The translations under genes and the position numbers were made by a program. The notes under the pieces were generated by a model that had not been told where the DNA came from, made no database searches, and saw only the letters and a program-made list of their open reading frames with translations. A DNA stretch of 64,000 nucleotides from Isoetes taiwanensis (taxonomy: Eukaryota > Streptophyta > Lycopodiopsida > Isoetales > Isoetaceae): the NCBI GenBank assembly GCA_021234155.1, contig JAJEKV010000081.1, forward strand, positions 4,179,069 to 4,243,068. Reading direction: 5' to 3'. Below are positions 44,507-57,954 of the stretch, piece after piece (within the stretch, counting starts at the first letter, position 1; every line of letters begins with the position of its first letter).

Positions 44507-46058
44507 ATAAGGTACTTATGCATCCCAGAATAAGCCCTTGGGTTCCGGCCCATCATAGCCACAAAGGGAGTCATCCGAATCCCAGTGTGATGGCTATTAT
44601 TATAAGCAAACTCTAGGTAGGGTAAATAATCTTCCCATCTGAGGCCTTCTCATGGACAAAACCGCATAACATGTCCTCCAAGATCATGTTTATACGCCGG
44701 TTGTCCATCCATTTGTGGATGATTACCACTACTCATGTATAATCGGATCCTCAATCCTTTCATGAGGTCCCTCGGAAGTGACCTGAACTTAGTATCTCGA
44801 TCACTTACAATGGACAAGGGAAGTCCAAAAAGTTGGAAATATGTTTTGCATATAGGCAACTGCTTTCACGTCATGCCCTCGTAGCCTCCCCTTTCAATGC
44901 TATAAACTTAGCATATTTGGTTAACCGATCCACTATTACCAAAATCTGAGTATGTTGCCTAGCAATTCTAGGTAGTGCGACTATAAAGTCCATACTCACG
45001 CTTTCCCGGCGTTCATTTGGTATAGGAGAGGTTGTAACAATCGGAGCTTTCCCATGATCCCTTCACCGCTTGACACACCCGAGGAAGTTGGTCCCCAGTC
45101 ACGACTTGATCTTACAATCGGCGGTAGTAGAACCTTTTAACCAACTGCAAATGCGTCTTCCATTCACCTCCATGCCCGGCTTGTGAGTGTCATGGTGCTC
45201 CGCGTAGAATTGATTCCCTAAAGGTCTTCACTTGAAGGAATAAAATCCTTCCCTTATAGAAATGCAAACCCTCTTGCTTTCGGTCCACGGCTCCCGAAGC
45301 TTGACCATTCTTAGGATCTGGCGATCCTCGGGATATCATCCTTGATCTTTTGTATAAGATCACTTGCCAAAAGTCGTCAAGGTATTTATATGCTTAACCC
45401 TTAATAATGCATCGAGAATCGATTATTTTTGCCCGGGCGTATGTAATGGAAAAATGGAACTCATGGAGGAAATCTAGCCACCTAGCCTGTCTCCGGGCTA
45501 ATTTCGACTTGACTTTGCAAGAACCTTAACGGTTTATGGTCGGTATAGGCGATAAACTTCTGGCTCTTGGCTCGTCCCACTACGCAAGTAGTGCCTCCAC
45601 GCCTTTAACGCATGCATAATAGCCGCCAACTCTTGCTCATAAGTTGCATAATTCCTTTCCAGGACTTAATTTTCGACTTTCATAAAGCCACTACATGACC
45701 CTGCCGCATCAATATCGCACCCTCTCGCTTGCTCGCAGCGTCGATTATAGACCTCAAATGCTCGATTCAAATCGGGCACTTTTTAGCACGGGATCACTTC
45801 TTTGCCTCTTCTTTGCTCCTCCCACACAAAATCGTGATCTTTCTTTAAAAGATCAGTGAGAGGAGCAACAACTTTAGAAAATTTTGGTACAAATTTTATT
45901 TGCATTACGTGGCTAATCCTTAAAAAATCGCTTAATCGTTACATTTTCCTGGGAAGCCATTGTTTGTTCCACTTGTACCTTAAGGGGATCACGGGATACA
46001 CCGTCCACCGCATGACAAGATATGTCCCAAATAAGCCACTCGTTGCTTAAAGAAATCA
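44507..46058 (-). pseudogene. Gypsy integrase and RNase H region, decayed
   Basis: Minus-strand frames include GLPLSIVSDRDTKF (the conserved D-F-S-RD segment of the integrase catalytic core), SSGNHPQMDGQ (with the SA-HPQTDGQ-like motif) and MTPFVAMMGRNPRAY (T-PF---YGR-P motif). Further upstream, short frames carry KVVAPLTDLLKKDHDFVWEE, the typical segment after RT leading into RNase H. Multiple frameshifts and stops prevent expression. The segment is bounded by the 13.6-kb TIR element on the left and the CACTA on the right. Confidence 0.9.
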
Positions 46059-48044
46059 CACTACAAGAGAATGACTACTAAACGTCAACAAAATCGTCAG
46101 AGGGGCCAAAACAATTTGTCAAATGTATATTTGACGATTGCATTGACAGTTGATCTGACCAACAAACTGACGTTTATTTCTGACGAAAAATATGACTAAT
46201 AAACTGACGAATAATTATCTGACGAATTCCTTGACGTTTACTTTGACTTGTAGCTTGACTAATGTGTTGTCTATTAATGTGACTTATAAGATGATGATTA
46301 GTCTGACGAATCGTTTTTGACGATTATCGCGACTAAATGGTCAATTAAAAAACCCACTAATCAGATGACCATTTGTCTGACTAAACGTCTGACTAATTAC
46401 CTCTCGCACATAATGACGAGTAGGCTGACTAATTTTTTTACTATTATGTTAACTAAATGGAGGGAATTGTTATGCCGACGTGGCACTTTCTTTTAGGTTT
46501 CCCATGTCTTCCTCGTTACCGCCTGAGGTGCCGGTTCTTTTTGCCGCCTAAGGCGCCAGTTCTTCGTCGTGCATTATTTTTTAGATCGTCTAGGTAATTC
46601 CTTCAATTTCTTAAAGATTCTGAGCATTCTACTACATATGAAATGTTTTTGCGGTGCATGCTCTTGTTCTGACATTTTTCTTATTGTTCAGAAGCTATGG
46701 TATTTCAGAAGCTTTAGGGTATGCTTTTAATATTCTTGTTTCTCTTATGATTTTCGACTGCTTTCTAGATTTTCGTTTGCAGATGTAGGATTCTGCAGAT
46801 GATAGATTTTGTAGATACGATAGATACAATGGCTTTATTTAAGAGGCTTAATGATGTTACCGCAATGATGTTCCATTTCTTGGAATGTTTAACTCTTCCT
46901 TATTTCTACAGGAAAAAGTCTAGGTTCAAGCAAAGAAAAAAAGTCTCGGTTCAAGCAAATGCTGGCATTATGCTCTCTTAAGGACTGGTTAATCTTACTA
47001 TCATGTCTAGTTAACCCTTGTCTTGTATTCTAAGTGATATTTAACAGCAGCCACACAACATTATAAATTCGAGATCAAGGTATTTTTCATGTATTGTGCT
47101 TTTTTGCTCCTTTGCCCTTCATAATTGATTCCTGCTCAATTTTCAATTTTTACCAGAAGAATGAGTTAGCAAGTATCATCACACGGATCAGAATTTAAAC
47201 ACCTGTTATCCAAGGTAAGGTACTATTTTAGCATGAATTATTTTAGGCGAGATAAAGCTTGTTTGTATCTTATTTGAATTTTGCATTGCGAAGTAGTTTA
47301 ATGTATAATTTTTGCAGTCCCATTTTCATATTGCATGTTCATGATGTTCTTTATATGATTTTTAATTCAGGTCATCCAATGGTTATATATATTTATTTCG
47401 TTGCTTCTTTCATGACGAGGTAACTTCACTTTCTCTTCTCTCCATATGTGATGTTATGCGTGGTATAAAATCAGTTTACGGAAATTTCAATGTTTATAGC
47501 TATGATGGTTTTATTCGCATTTTTGCTATGATTTTTGCTGTTGTTATGATTGCAAATGCAGATCTACAAGCAAATTTTCTTTTTTATGCTAGAATGATGT
47601 ACTGTTAAGATTTTTCAATCAATTGTGTTGTTTAATTTGTACACTCTATTAAGTTTAGAGTCTTATTACAAGCTGGAATATCAGGGTTCAAATCCCTGTT
47701 TGGTATATAAACATCACGACACGTGTAGACCAGAATATTCTAACTATTGCACTGACTAATAAATGCCAAATTAACTCACTAATTAGCTGACGATTTATCT
47801 GACTATTAAGCTGACTAAGCCTCTGACTATTAGTCCGACTAAGAAACCCGACTATTTTACTGGACTACTTTATCCGACTACTCGCCAACTAATCATCCGA
47901 CTATGTGTGACTAATTATCCGGCGATTAAATCGCCGATAAAACTCATCAATACAATCGTCGAATAAGGGCATGGGCAAATTGTCTATTTTATAAAAAGCT
48001 CTCATTTGATTATTCTGACGTTTAGCCATCATTCTCTTGTAGTG
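46059..48044. mobile_element. CACTA (En/Spm) element, 1,986 bp, non-autonomous
   Basis: Begins CACTACAAGAGAATGACTAC and ends GCCATCATTCTCTTGTAGTG, an inverted pair with the canonical CACTACAAG start. Both subterminal regions (46,080-46,450 and 47,740-47,970) are packed with TGACTAA, TGACGA and TCTGACT words in both orientations, as in CACTA elements where they bind transposase. The interior (46,460-47,730) has no recognisable transposase. A T-arm-like motif CAGGG TTCAAAT CCCTG is at 47,682-47,698. The expected 3-bp TSD is not visible: flanking triplets are TCA and ATT. The host gypsy frame is off by one or a few bases across the junction, so the junction has been altered or misassembled. Confidence 0.93.
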
Positions 48045-48852
48045 ATTTGGAAATCTTAGCAAAGAGCTTGTGGTCCCGCAAAAAATCGCGAAGAACGTGT
48101 TCCAAATGGCGAAATGTTCTTCAACCGGGTTTGCGAATAGATGAGAATATCATCTAAAAAGACCTCGACAAACTTGTCCAACCGCCGAGAAACACTTGAT
48201 TCATTAGCGCGATAAAGGTTGGAATTTTTGTGAGCCCAAATGGCATAACCGGGAACTCATAATGTCCCGATGAGTTGAATCTGCGATCTTAGGTTCGTCC
48301 CCTTCCCCGAATCCTAACTGATGATATCCACCTCACGGAGGTCAATCTTGGTAAACCATTTGGCACCCCAAGATGATCCGAATATCATCGACCGGGGTAA
48401 AGGATATCTATCCTTCTGATTGCCTTGTTGTTTCTGCATCTATGCACATCCAAGATAGTACCATCCTTTTTCTTAACAAGTAAAACGACTCCAAAGGTGA
48501 TTTACTTGGTCGCGACAAAGCTCAGCTCAACAATTCCCTCACTTGCTTTTTAACCTCCTGCTCTAGAGGACTTAATCGTAGGGGAGACGTACATGGCTTG
48601 ACCCCTGCGTTCAAGCTCAATTTTCATACCACACCCGCGAGGAAAAGGTCCTGTATCTTCCGGCAAAACATCCCAAAGGCATGTGATCTTAATCTTTGGT
48701 TTGTATTTACCCTCCGTGTTAACCACCAATGAGCTACACGACACAATCAAACTATCTTTTCTAAGTACATCAAAGAAAAACATTTCAGATAACTTCTTTG
48801 AAAAACCTTTTGTGTTCCTCGAAAGTGGTCGACATAAGCTATTAGGTTTCAT
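48045..48852 (-). pseudogene. Gypsy reverse transcriptase N-terminal part
   Basis: Minus-strand frames carry DVLPEDTGPFPRGCGMKIEL (the DVFPE-LPGLPP...I-L segment preceding RT), then VSPTIKSSRAG, and TFGVVLLVKKKDGTI matching GAPVLFVKKKDGT of gypsy RTs. Next come NNKAIRRI and PVDDIRIIL, equivalent to LNK-T---YPLP-IDDLL. The downstream DDILIYS-like part is recognisable only in pieces near 48,130. Several frameshifts are present. The open 100-codon piece is 48,550-48,852. Confidence 0.88.
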
Positions 48853-50629
48853 ACGCGTGTAAACTCAACCCCAACTACCTCTTCGACTCAGAATTAGAAA
48901 AATCATGTGTGTTGGCCAAAGCAAATTGTGGCTCAAATCCTGTCAGAACTATTTTATTTAGAATCACATCATATCGCTTCAATCGAAGCGATGTCTAAAT
49001 CTATAGACATAGATGTTACAACCTTAGACTCTCAAGGTCTAATAACTCCAAAATAAAACACTCGTAAGCTTGTTCATTGTGACACTGAAGTTTGTGGCCC
49101 TACGATCGTATCATGTACTGAGCTACCTCGTTCAATTCCACCAGATCTAGGTTAGACTGGCGAAATAAAGCTATGAGTGCTTTCCAGAATCAAACCAAAC
49201 AACCACATTTTTACCTAGCAACTGAGCAACTTTATCTCGATAAGATGGGGAGTAGGCTTACCATCTTCTCGAGCGATAATCGATAACGCTTTGGCATTCT
49301 CCGACTATCATTTACCTTGTTGGCTAAAACTTTCTTTATAGGCTTTTAGGCATTCTCTGGGCAGTTAAAACCGACCGCTTCCCACAACGTATAAATACCC
49401 TTTTGGTTTATCCGCTGGCTTCCATCTCTGGCCTTGCTCCCCGGCGCTTTATCCTGTCCTTTTTCGGATCATTCTTCTCGCTTCTTAAGGAGTGATCCCT
49501 CGAATTTCCTTCACTTTTTGCCTTCCAATTAGCAATACCAGCTTTGATTCTTCCTTACTCCACTTCGGCTCGCCATTCAACAGCCTAACCTTAAAGTCGG
49601 GCTGCAGTTTGGTAAAGAATAAGCAAGATTTATCAGCAGGCATCCTTGTAGACCATTTATAAATGATCCACGCGATCCTCGCAGTATTGACGGCAATCGC
49701 GGAAAAGAGCTCGAAGTCTGGCCACATAATCCCAGAACTCCGGCTCGAGTGAGCTCCTCACCAGAGGATGATGCCACGGCCTATAATGAGGTGCATACTG
49801 CCTAATAAATGACAAATTCTCGCCAAGTACGCAGTCGACCATTCTAGAATAGTCACGGTCCTTCAAATTTCAGTGGTGGCATACATAAGTCGAAAGATTC
49901 TCGCCTCTTCTTCGTATTGCAAAATATAGTTTCATTTGTTTAAACCATTCCACCGCCCAGATAATACATCCTTAAGCTATAGAAACTGGTGATTTTCACA
50001 CCTTCTAGATTTAATCTCTTCCTCAAAGTTCTGTGGACTCCTTTCTTCGGACTGAGCAATGCCTCTATAATAATATTCTCGAAATATTGCCCCCTACGCA
50101 CCTGCAGCGAATTTAGGTCCTCGGTCGCGGTAACCCCGCGGGAGAAACACTCCCCCTGCCGTCTCGAGCAAGGGAGCCGCTTCCAACCACCAGCAAGTAG
50201 AATCCTCTACTACTTACTAAGCTGAAGTTCTGGACCTTCCTTCACAAGAAATTTCATTTCTCTCAAAAGTTTTCCCAGACAACCCTTAGCTTCTCAAACT
50301 TGGCTTTGTTCCTGCTCTTATCTCGCTTTTTCCGGGCCCGCTAAACGATTGATAAGACTCATACTCGCCGTGGTAAGTTTACCTGACCTCGCCAAGCATT
50401 TCTACTCCCCAGAGCGTTTCTGTATTCACATTAGTCAGACCTCGCAGCATTAACGGGATCTACACCTTCGTGGAATAATCGCCAGAGTGCCTGGGGTGCC
50501 CCTTCCATTCCTCGACCGGCACCATCATCCGTGATGACGTCCCCGAGAGCGTGTAGATGCCGCTTTTCTGGCGGTTAGACCTCGCATACCGCCACCGGTC
50601 CAAGATATCAGTATAGGTTCGGGGCTCAG
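48853..50629 (-). pseudogene. Gypsy gag/protease region, heavily decayed
   Basis: Lies between the PBS and RT, where gag and protease belong. The most readable frames (49,485-49,866 on the minus strand) include LEPEFWDYVARLRALFRDCR, plausible for a gag capsid helix, but no zinc knuckle (CCHC) and no clear DTGA protease motif were found. Assignment is by position. Confidence 0.55.
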
Positions 50630-50635
50630 CCATTA

Positions 50636-50648
50636 GGCTCTCATACCA
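50636..50648 (-). promoter_or_regulatory. Primer-binding site (initiator tRNA-Met type)
   Basis: Minus strand TGGTATGAGAGCC, one mismatch from the TGGTATCAGAGCC sequence complementary to the 3' end of plant initiator tRNA-Met. It starts one base after the inner end of the 5' LTR. Confidence 0.9.
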
Positions 50649-50649
50649 C

Positions 50650-51658
50650 CGTTACACTCCGCGAAGATTTTCTTTGAAATAACCCCCGCTCGCTGCATTG
50701 ACGCCGCTTCAGCTACCACCCACTCTTTTGATCCCTGATCTCATATGGAACTTGTCTACTATGGCTAAGGAAGCACAACATAGCCTCGATTTCTTTCAAG
50801 AAATCCTCCTCGAGGTCGGGCGACTAACCGGGTTTTACCTGTGACCGACCTTTATGTAACCAACTGCCCATGATCGGGCTACTTCCAGTTTTGTCGCGTA
50901 ACCACCTCTATGGTCTGATTCAACTGACTTTCGCGTGAAGCGCATCGGCCCTCGTGCCCACTATTAGTTTCGGAACCACCTCGGAACTCCTTTAGCTTGA
51001 TTCCCAATTCTACAACAATCGATTAAGGCGTAAATGACTTCTAGTCCTTCAGAACCCTGCTTTTATCATTCCTCGCTTGGAACCGGACCTTCGGGCTTTT
51101 ATAGAACTCATCTTTGAGTTCAACAACAAATTCCAAGATACTCTAACCGAATTGGGGACAAAGCCTTTTGTTTGATCCAAATCCATGCATTCACAAACAA
51201 ATAAGATCCGGTGTTCTACTTTCCAATTTAACTTTGTTTTCTGATATAACGCCTAACAAGACCCATCGAACCAATAAACGCCACGGTCACTTTAATACTA
51301 CATATTAAAAACTATAGCTTACTTCCAAACTTCTACATTTAAATACATTTGCCCCCTAGGGTCGTACATTAACATTAACAACCACGCCAACTATAAGTTT
51401 ACCTGTCTTCAGCTCGGACAATCTCTAAAGCGCCGCCGCTAATATTAACACATATGCCTTCTAGCTTTAACACTATTACCCGCCGCTAGCCTTTATAACT
51501 AATTACCCCGCATCCCGTCATCGTGACTGACATACTAACACGCATTTATTGTATCAGCAATCGCCCAAGAATCACACTCAATAGTATTTCCCTGCGTTCA
51601 TGGACGCCCGGCCATGGGCCTCGACGGGCTTATGCTCCTTTGGGAGCACCTCAGAATA
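50650..51658 (-). repeat. Gypsy 5' LTR
   Basis: About 1,009 bp, matching the LTR at 29,311-30,312 from end to end but with many substitutions and short indels. The terminal dinucleotides are partly eroded (CGTTAC and GAATA ends in place of TGTTAC and GTAACA). It is followed on the outer side by TGTTT (51,659-51,663), the duplicate of 29,306-29,310. Confidence 0.92.
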
Positions 51659-51663
51659 TGTTT

Positions 51664-53740
51664 TATCCAATTCTATATCTAGTCCATTAATTGACTTTGT
51701 CATTGTATATACATGCTTTTTCCTCCCTTAAACTCATGCAACAACTATCAATATTGTAGATTTTTGATAAACATTAGATATGTTTGAACAATTAGGTCGG
51801 GTTCACGTGCACCTTCAATGCACTTCACCATCACGCATAAGTGCTCACCGCTTTTACATCTCGTGATAACCTCGGTATTATAAAGGACCTCGAGACATCC
51901 CATGTATTTTCTTAACCTCATCGCATCATCTCGTATCTTAGTATAAGATAGCAAATACTTCAACTAAGTACAAAGAGAGTGTTTGATGTAAGAAATGATG
52001 AAATAAAAAGCATTTCACCGTGCTCAGATCTGTTTTTCATTTTGTGAGGTCCCATACCCCGGCATTAATGCAAGAATCTAACAATTTAATTGATACCGGC
52101 AAAGATGGACAATTGACTTATGCCAAAAGAAGTTAGTATGTGGGCATTTCACGCGAGGCACCCAATGCCCAAAGTTTCCATATGAGCTTTTAGTTTAATG
52201 CCTAAAATTAAATCTTGTAGACTAAGAAAGTGTTGTTGTGCATTGTCTATTTCACCTCTGCCATGTCCTAATTTGAAGGGTCATGGGTAAGGCAATTTAA
52301 AAGAAAATAGAGCAAAAGGGTATTTTGGTAAAAAGGGATTCCCCGGTATTTTTGAAATTCTAATTGCAAATACCGCACTAGGGGAAGTGCGTTATCCAAT
52401 GGCTCATCATTTTCCAAGAGACCTGCTATTCCCTTACAAAAATCGCGGGAACACCGCATTTTGGCAACCCTTCCTTATTCTTTGCATTTTGCAACCCTCC
52501 CCTAATGTACACATATAGATGACAATTGATGTTGCAATTAGTAATTTTGTCATTAAGAGCATTGCAGTTTTTGCTTCTCGTGAGAAGAATGCCACAACTC
52601 GACATTATAGCACAAATAACCTAAGTTTGAAGTGCAGCTGGAATTATCTACAATAATATGATCACACAATCCCGCTATGGCATTAAATCTTAAGAACCCA
52701 TGCAATCTTGTAAAGAGAAGAGATAATGACATGCACATTCTCGCATGGCCGCATCAGAGTGTAATCGTGTCGATGCGTATTACAGAAAGAAGGTAGCTAT
52801 TTAGAGGAGCAATGTGCCATACAATGGCATGTAAAAGGAAAACAAGATAAAAAAGCTAGCAACTATATTTTCTCCATTGTTCTTATGTAGTCGAGTAATA
52901 ATGTTCAATAAAAGAATTGACAGCTTACAAACCATGAAGAATGTACCGGACTTCCCTCAAAAATGCAAGTGTGGCTTGTCCTCTATTTTCTCGCTTCATT
53001 TCCATTCCTTTGACCAAATTAATATGGACATGAGCGCATTATGGTACTACTTCATATATGCACTTTTGCTATCATAACCACCAAGACTCCAATGGTTTTA
53101 CCATCGAATTTTAATAGATACAATATTGAGAAGAAAAAAATAACTTTAATAAGTTGCATCCTTTGGTCGAACCAAGTAATGGCTCTCTATTCTATTCTAA
53201 TGTTTATCCGCAAAAAATAAGTTGTTTACTTAAGAAATATGTGATTCAAGACACCATGTATTTAGCTCTTCACGGAACAAGTGGAATACACCGTGAGAAT
53301 TAAAGATAGTGAAGATGTGGGAATTTGGCTTATCGTGAAGTCTCAAGCATGCCTAACTCCAGGTCGTGAAATTAGCCGCCAGCAAGCAAGATACATTAGT
53401 CGCGGCCTATACCGAGCAAAGTATATCTGCCATTTTATTAACTCTAGTTGACATGTTTTTCTCAAGCAGCCAGGGATGGCTATGGTGGAAACCAGTTGTG
53501 CCGTGCACAAGCATATTATGCAACTTCCCATTACTACCTTCGCCATATAGCCAACTGAAAGGCCTACAAAAAACTTTAGCCAACATAATATCCTTTGAAG
53601 AGGTGCATTTGCTTTTATAATAAGAGGAGACTTAGCAAATGGTACTTTGGTAGTCATAAAATTTTATCCAAAAATATTGGTGAAAGTGAGTCAAGTAGCT
53701 TGCCGCGTAGCTCGTGATAAGTCAATATAAGTATCGTAAG
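51664..53740. other. Gene-free stretch right of the gypsy insertion
   Basis: Only short frames occur. The longest (53,343-53,657, minus strand, 104 codons) has no recognisable domain. An alternative frame there reads NGKLHNMLVHGTTGFHHSHP without a match I know. No RNA gene or repeat was identified. Confidence 0.4.
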
Positions 53741-53752
53741 AATCTTCTCACC

Positions 53753-53827
53753 ATAGGAGCGGTGCCATGAGAAGGAACACCGCACCACTGCTTGGTAGGC
53801 TCATCAGCCCTTCTCGGCTGCTCCTAT
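53753..53827. other. 75-nt hairpin-forming sequence
   Basis: ATAGGAGC (53,753-53,760) pairs with GCTCCTAT (53,820-53,827), and GAGAAGG (53,769-53,775) with CCTTCTC (53,809-53,815), leaving a loop of about 33 bases and a small internal bulge. It is GC-richer than its surroundings. It could be a MITE remnant or a structured RNA; no family was recognised. Confidence 0.45.
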
Positions 53828-54289
53828 AGCTTCGAAAATTGGTTCTTGGGTAGCATGGTATATGCATGATGTTTATGTTGTTGGACATAATTTGAAAATG
53901 CAATCCGTAGGAGCATCACAAATAGGCACAGAGAATTCTCCGGAAATGCGAATTGAAAACTTTCAGGATCATGCACCAATCATGGCCTAATCCAAGAAAT
54001 GCTAATATTAAAATAACTTTCATCCATGCTCTAAAAAAAGTGCTAATAATCACAACAATCAGAAAGATGTCCAAACTAACCACAGACTTAGAGTTAATTG
54101 CACACATAGCTTTGTAATATTAATGGATGACTTCATGATTTCTCTAAATGCTTCATTAATGTGCTTGGACAATTCATCTATTTCAACCTTGCACCATATC
54201 AAGCGGTGCTAACCTCCTTAATGGCAATTGAAATCCAAAAGTTGACAATACATAATACATGAAATAGATGAAAGCTCCTTGTATATACA

Positions 54290-54530
54290 TTGCCAAAACA
54301 AAACAAAAAAAAAAAAAAATGATGTGAAGCTTTATACCATTCATTTTAATAGCACCATCATAAATGCAACATCTCCATCGCATGTATTATTTCGCCTAAT
54401 GAAATGAAATAATGATTTTATATCACAAATGACAAACAACAATAATCATTTCGCCTATCATAATTATCCGTATATTAAAATGTGCTTAAGCCACTGCATC
54501 CTTATATTAGAAAATCTGCTTCTCCAATCG
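54290..54530. repeat. Dispersed repeat, copy 2 (related to 8,686-8,960)
   Basis: Shares GAAGCTTTATACCATTC, CACCATCATAAATGCA, ATGACAAACAA and CTTATATTAGAAAA in the same order and orientation as the copy at 8,686-8,960. Divergence is considerable. Confidence 0.6.
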
Positions 54531-55279
54531 GCTGGTGGCATTTTCAAGTTTAATTCCAAATGAGAATCTCAAGCTTCAAGTAATTTTAAATACCTTTGTC
54601 AGCTACGTGATCAGGTTAAGCACGCTACTTATAGTAGCTGATGAAAACATGAAGATCTCCTTAAAAACCGTGGTAATTTGGTATCCCATCCACTCGAGTT
54701 GAATTCATAAATTGATGCTGATGGAAATTAATTCACCCTTGAAAGATCCAATGGCTTAGGTGGGAATTTATATTTGAGCTCAAATTATGGAATAATGATA
54801 ATCAAGGCTTTACAACAAAATATCCATTATAGCTATATTTTGATTTCAATCATTATACAAGTAGCATAGAAACCGTGGAAATCTATTTTCAGATTCTTAC
54901 AAGAAGTAATGATGTCAAGATGAAGCTCATAAAGATTCCAATGTAGAAGCCAGATTCCAAACATACTCTTGAACCAAATTTATTCCAAATAAGCCGTTCA
55001 CCCTCCAATAAACATCCGGGTGGTCTTGCTTGTTGAGACATATTTTTCACCGGCTAATGGTGGACCACATAGTTGGTTTCTTCAATGCATGGTTTGAACT
55101 TTGTATCACAATTTTGCCCGTTGAACATCCCATTTTAAATTGTTATGAGACACACCAAGCTCTCCTGCATCAAGTTAATTCGAACCATATCTCTGCAAAT
55201 ACCAAAGAGTACCATAATTAACCGACGCATGAAAGATTCAGTGACTCCATTTCCTTAAGATTTCTAGCTTCACGCAGGA

Positions 55280-57060
55280 ATCTCACCGTTGAACCGACAG
55301 GGACAAGTTCATTGTTTTAGTAATACAAGCTTGCCCAATTCTCGATGGAATGGATCCGCTTCAACCTATTGCTGGATACGCCAAAGATTGCTGTCTTCGG
55401 TTATGTGAAATCACAAAGTACCGTAGAATCACCCTTCCATTGTATAGTGATAGAATAATCACTCAAACCTTCCAATCGCATCGCCTTCCTATTCCAAGAA
55501 CTCACGCTTTGAAGTTTCTAGATTAGTCTTGACAAGCTTTGAGGCGTGTTCCCAAAGTGAGCTGCACGCTTTTGCTAGGATCTAGAATTATGATGCTAAA
55601 TAAATTGCCAATACATCTCGTGTATTATCCCTTCTAGATTATTACAAAAGGGCTTGAGGGCTACCAGGTTTTATTGAGTAGCAAAGCTCCTTTGAAGTGG
55701 GTCTAAAGTTCATTATTGTCGAAATCCACCATGATTAGTCTCCTTGATTTTCAAGCCTCCATATATATTGGAACTGCCCAGAAAATTATTATTATTCAAT
55801 TCACGAAGACAAACTTCCAAATATTGAAGTTAGATCGCGATATCTCCATGGCTTCATGTCATTCGGGCCAAATACCACAAAGATGCTACTATTTCCAAGC
55901 TCGTAAGGTATACCGCCTCGGCCAAATGATTTGACGCAGAGGTCCAATGAAGTGAGAAAAGATAGGTTTGAAAGTTGGTTTGGCACTTACCGCCAAAAAA
56001 TTATTTGCTAATGACAGCTCATCTTAGTTGAGAAAGCTTGCTCAAGTGGTCTGCACACACAAATAAGGAATTCATTTGCTAATGACAAAGCCACAGCTTG
56101 GAGAAAAGCTGGCCCAATCGAGGGATATTACCTGGCCAAACCATTGGAAGAGAGATCCAATTTTTCAAGAAGTGTACAGCTGCTTACCCTCAATTGAATA
56201 TTTCCTAAGGTTATTGGCTAAAATTGAACTCTAACGATTCAAGATCGAGTAGCTTTTGCAAAGCTCTTCTGTGATAGTCCTGGTGAGCTCAAGTATAAGA
56301 GAGAATCAAATCGAGAGCTTCACTACCAAGCTCTCTAGATATCACCGTGAGCATTAAGATAGAGATTTAGATAATTCCAGAGCGTGGCAATCACCAACCT
56401 CCGAATGTTACCCGAGTGCATTAAAAGAGAGATCTAGATAACCGAAAGCGTGACAATTACCCAAATTCTCCTCGAATGTTACCCGTGAAAATTATTCTCA
56501 CCAAGATCTAGATGTGCGAGAGCGGTACATCCCCCATATGCCCGATAGCATATCCGCAAGGTTACCGTGATAAGTGGTTGCCGAGATATCTATTGCTTGA
56601 AGAGCGTAACAATTAGTAAATCCTTTGAGGAATGCCACCACAAGTCATTTTCAATCGGTGATTCGTGACGATAAAGCAGAAAATTGGTGAACAATGCACT
56701 TGGGATCTCAACGGACAACCTCAAGCTTCTCCATAAGCCTTAAAGCCCCATATGTGACAGCTACCCAACTCCTCTGAATGTTACCCCTGTGAAATTGTTC
56801 CAACCAAGATCCGACCGTGAGAGCGTAACAATCAATAAATCCTGAGGAATGCTACCATCAAGTCATTTCCACCGAGATCTAGATGAGATATAACAGAGTA
56901 ATTTCAGAACAATGCAATTGGGATCTCACCATAACCTCGCTATAACTTAAATCTAAATATCTGTGAGCGTAAAAACATACCTAGATCTTTTGGAATGTTC
57001 CTGCTAATATGGTTTGCTGCCAGATCTAAAACCCTAAGGGCGAGAGTGAAGCAAAACAAG
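55280..57060 (-). pseudogene. LRR receptor-like gene, heavily frameshifted
   Basis: Leucine-rich repeat signatures recur on the minus strand in changing frames: LRVLDLAANHISRNIPKDLG (about 57,030-56,970), HLDLGGNDLMVAF (about 56,880), LEKLDLSSNGLA (about 56,170) and NLSFLTSLDL followed by GGIPYELGN (about 55,980-55,890). The spacing suggests a long LRR array of the receptor-like protein or LRR-kinase type, which sits at the plasma membrane and senses peptides or microbes. No kinase domain, signal peptide or convincing membrane segment could be tied to it. Indels occur every few dozen bases, so it is a pseudogene or lies in poor assembly. Confidence 0.75.
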
Positions 57061-57099
57061 CGTAAATTGATCCATTTAACCGACCACGACCGATGTCTC

Positions 57100-57950
57100 T
57101 GCACTGTGACTTGCATAATTCATCTCCCGGTCCATAGATTTCTATTTTATGGATTTTATTCCTTGTACGCAGGTAGCCCAGGAATCACAAGTAATTCCCT
57201 CACCCAGCTTGCAATATTAGGACTTCTATTATTTGCATTCCACCAAGCAAATAATTATTCCGATCGTAGAAAGACCGCCTTTAAAACCCAAAAGAGCAAG
57301 AAATTCCTCATCATTATCATGTGCTCCGCAGTAATGACATGCCGGCTAGAAAGAAGAGCATGAATAACAACAATCTTCCCATTATTGTGTGTATTAAAGC
57401 TAGAGCAAAGTACCGATATCCAAATGCAATATGAAGATTGAATCAAGATTTCGATCAAAACCTTCCATTGATAGAAGGACTTCATGGTTGTCATCAGTCC
57501 TTCGACCCTACTCAAACGGAAAACAATCAAAACAAAATCCGGCGAAATGGTTTTCATTCATTCATTTTCTCTCGTGAAGAAATTTCTAAATTACTGGTTA
57601 ATTAATTCAGCTTATTTTGTTTTCGCCATCGCCACAACATTTGCCATAGCTCATCATTGCTATTCATGCTCTTCGCTTTAGCTTTGCCGTATTCCAATCT
57701 CGAAAACCATAACCACGCAGTAATGAACTTTGCTTTTCCACACCGCAAAGTCATCTTATTTGGTCGAAGGTGATTTTGCTTCCTGCCAGATAAATGTGTG
57801 AAATTATTAAAAGCTCAAAAGTTTGAAATTGTTGGTGCCGGAAATTATTGTGCTCAAACATCAACATCGTAATAAATGCACCGGGCTGAATAAAATCATA
57901 CATAAAATCAACAGACATTATAATTTAATGCGCCCAAAGATACATACATA
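57100..57950. other. Gene-free stretch upstream of the LRR pseudogene
   Basis: The expected N-terminal cap and signal peptide of the LRR gene were not recognised here. Short frames only. Confidence 0.4.
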
Positions 57951-57954
57951 CATC

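Noticed and set aside
47682-47698. T-arm-like CAGGGTTCAAATCCCTG inside the CACTA element
   Set aside because: No cloverleaf could be completed; most likely chance or a decayed insertion.
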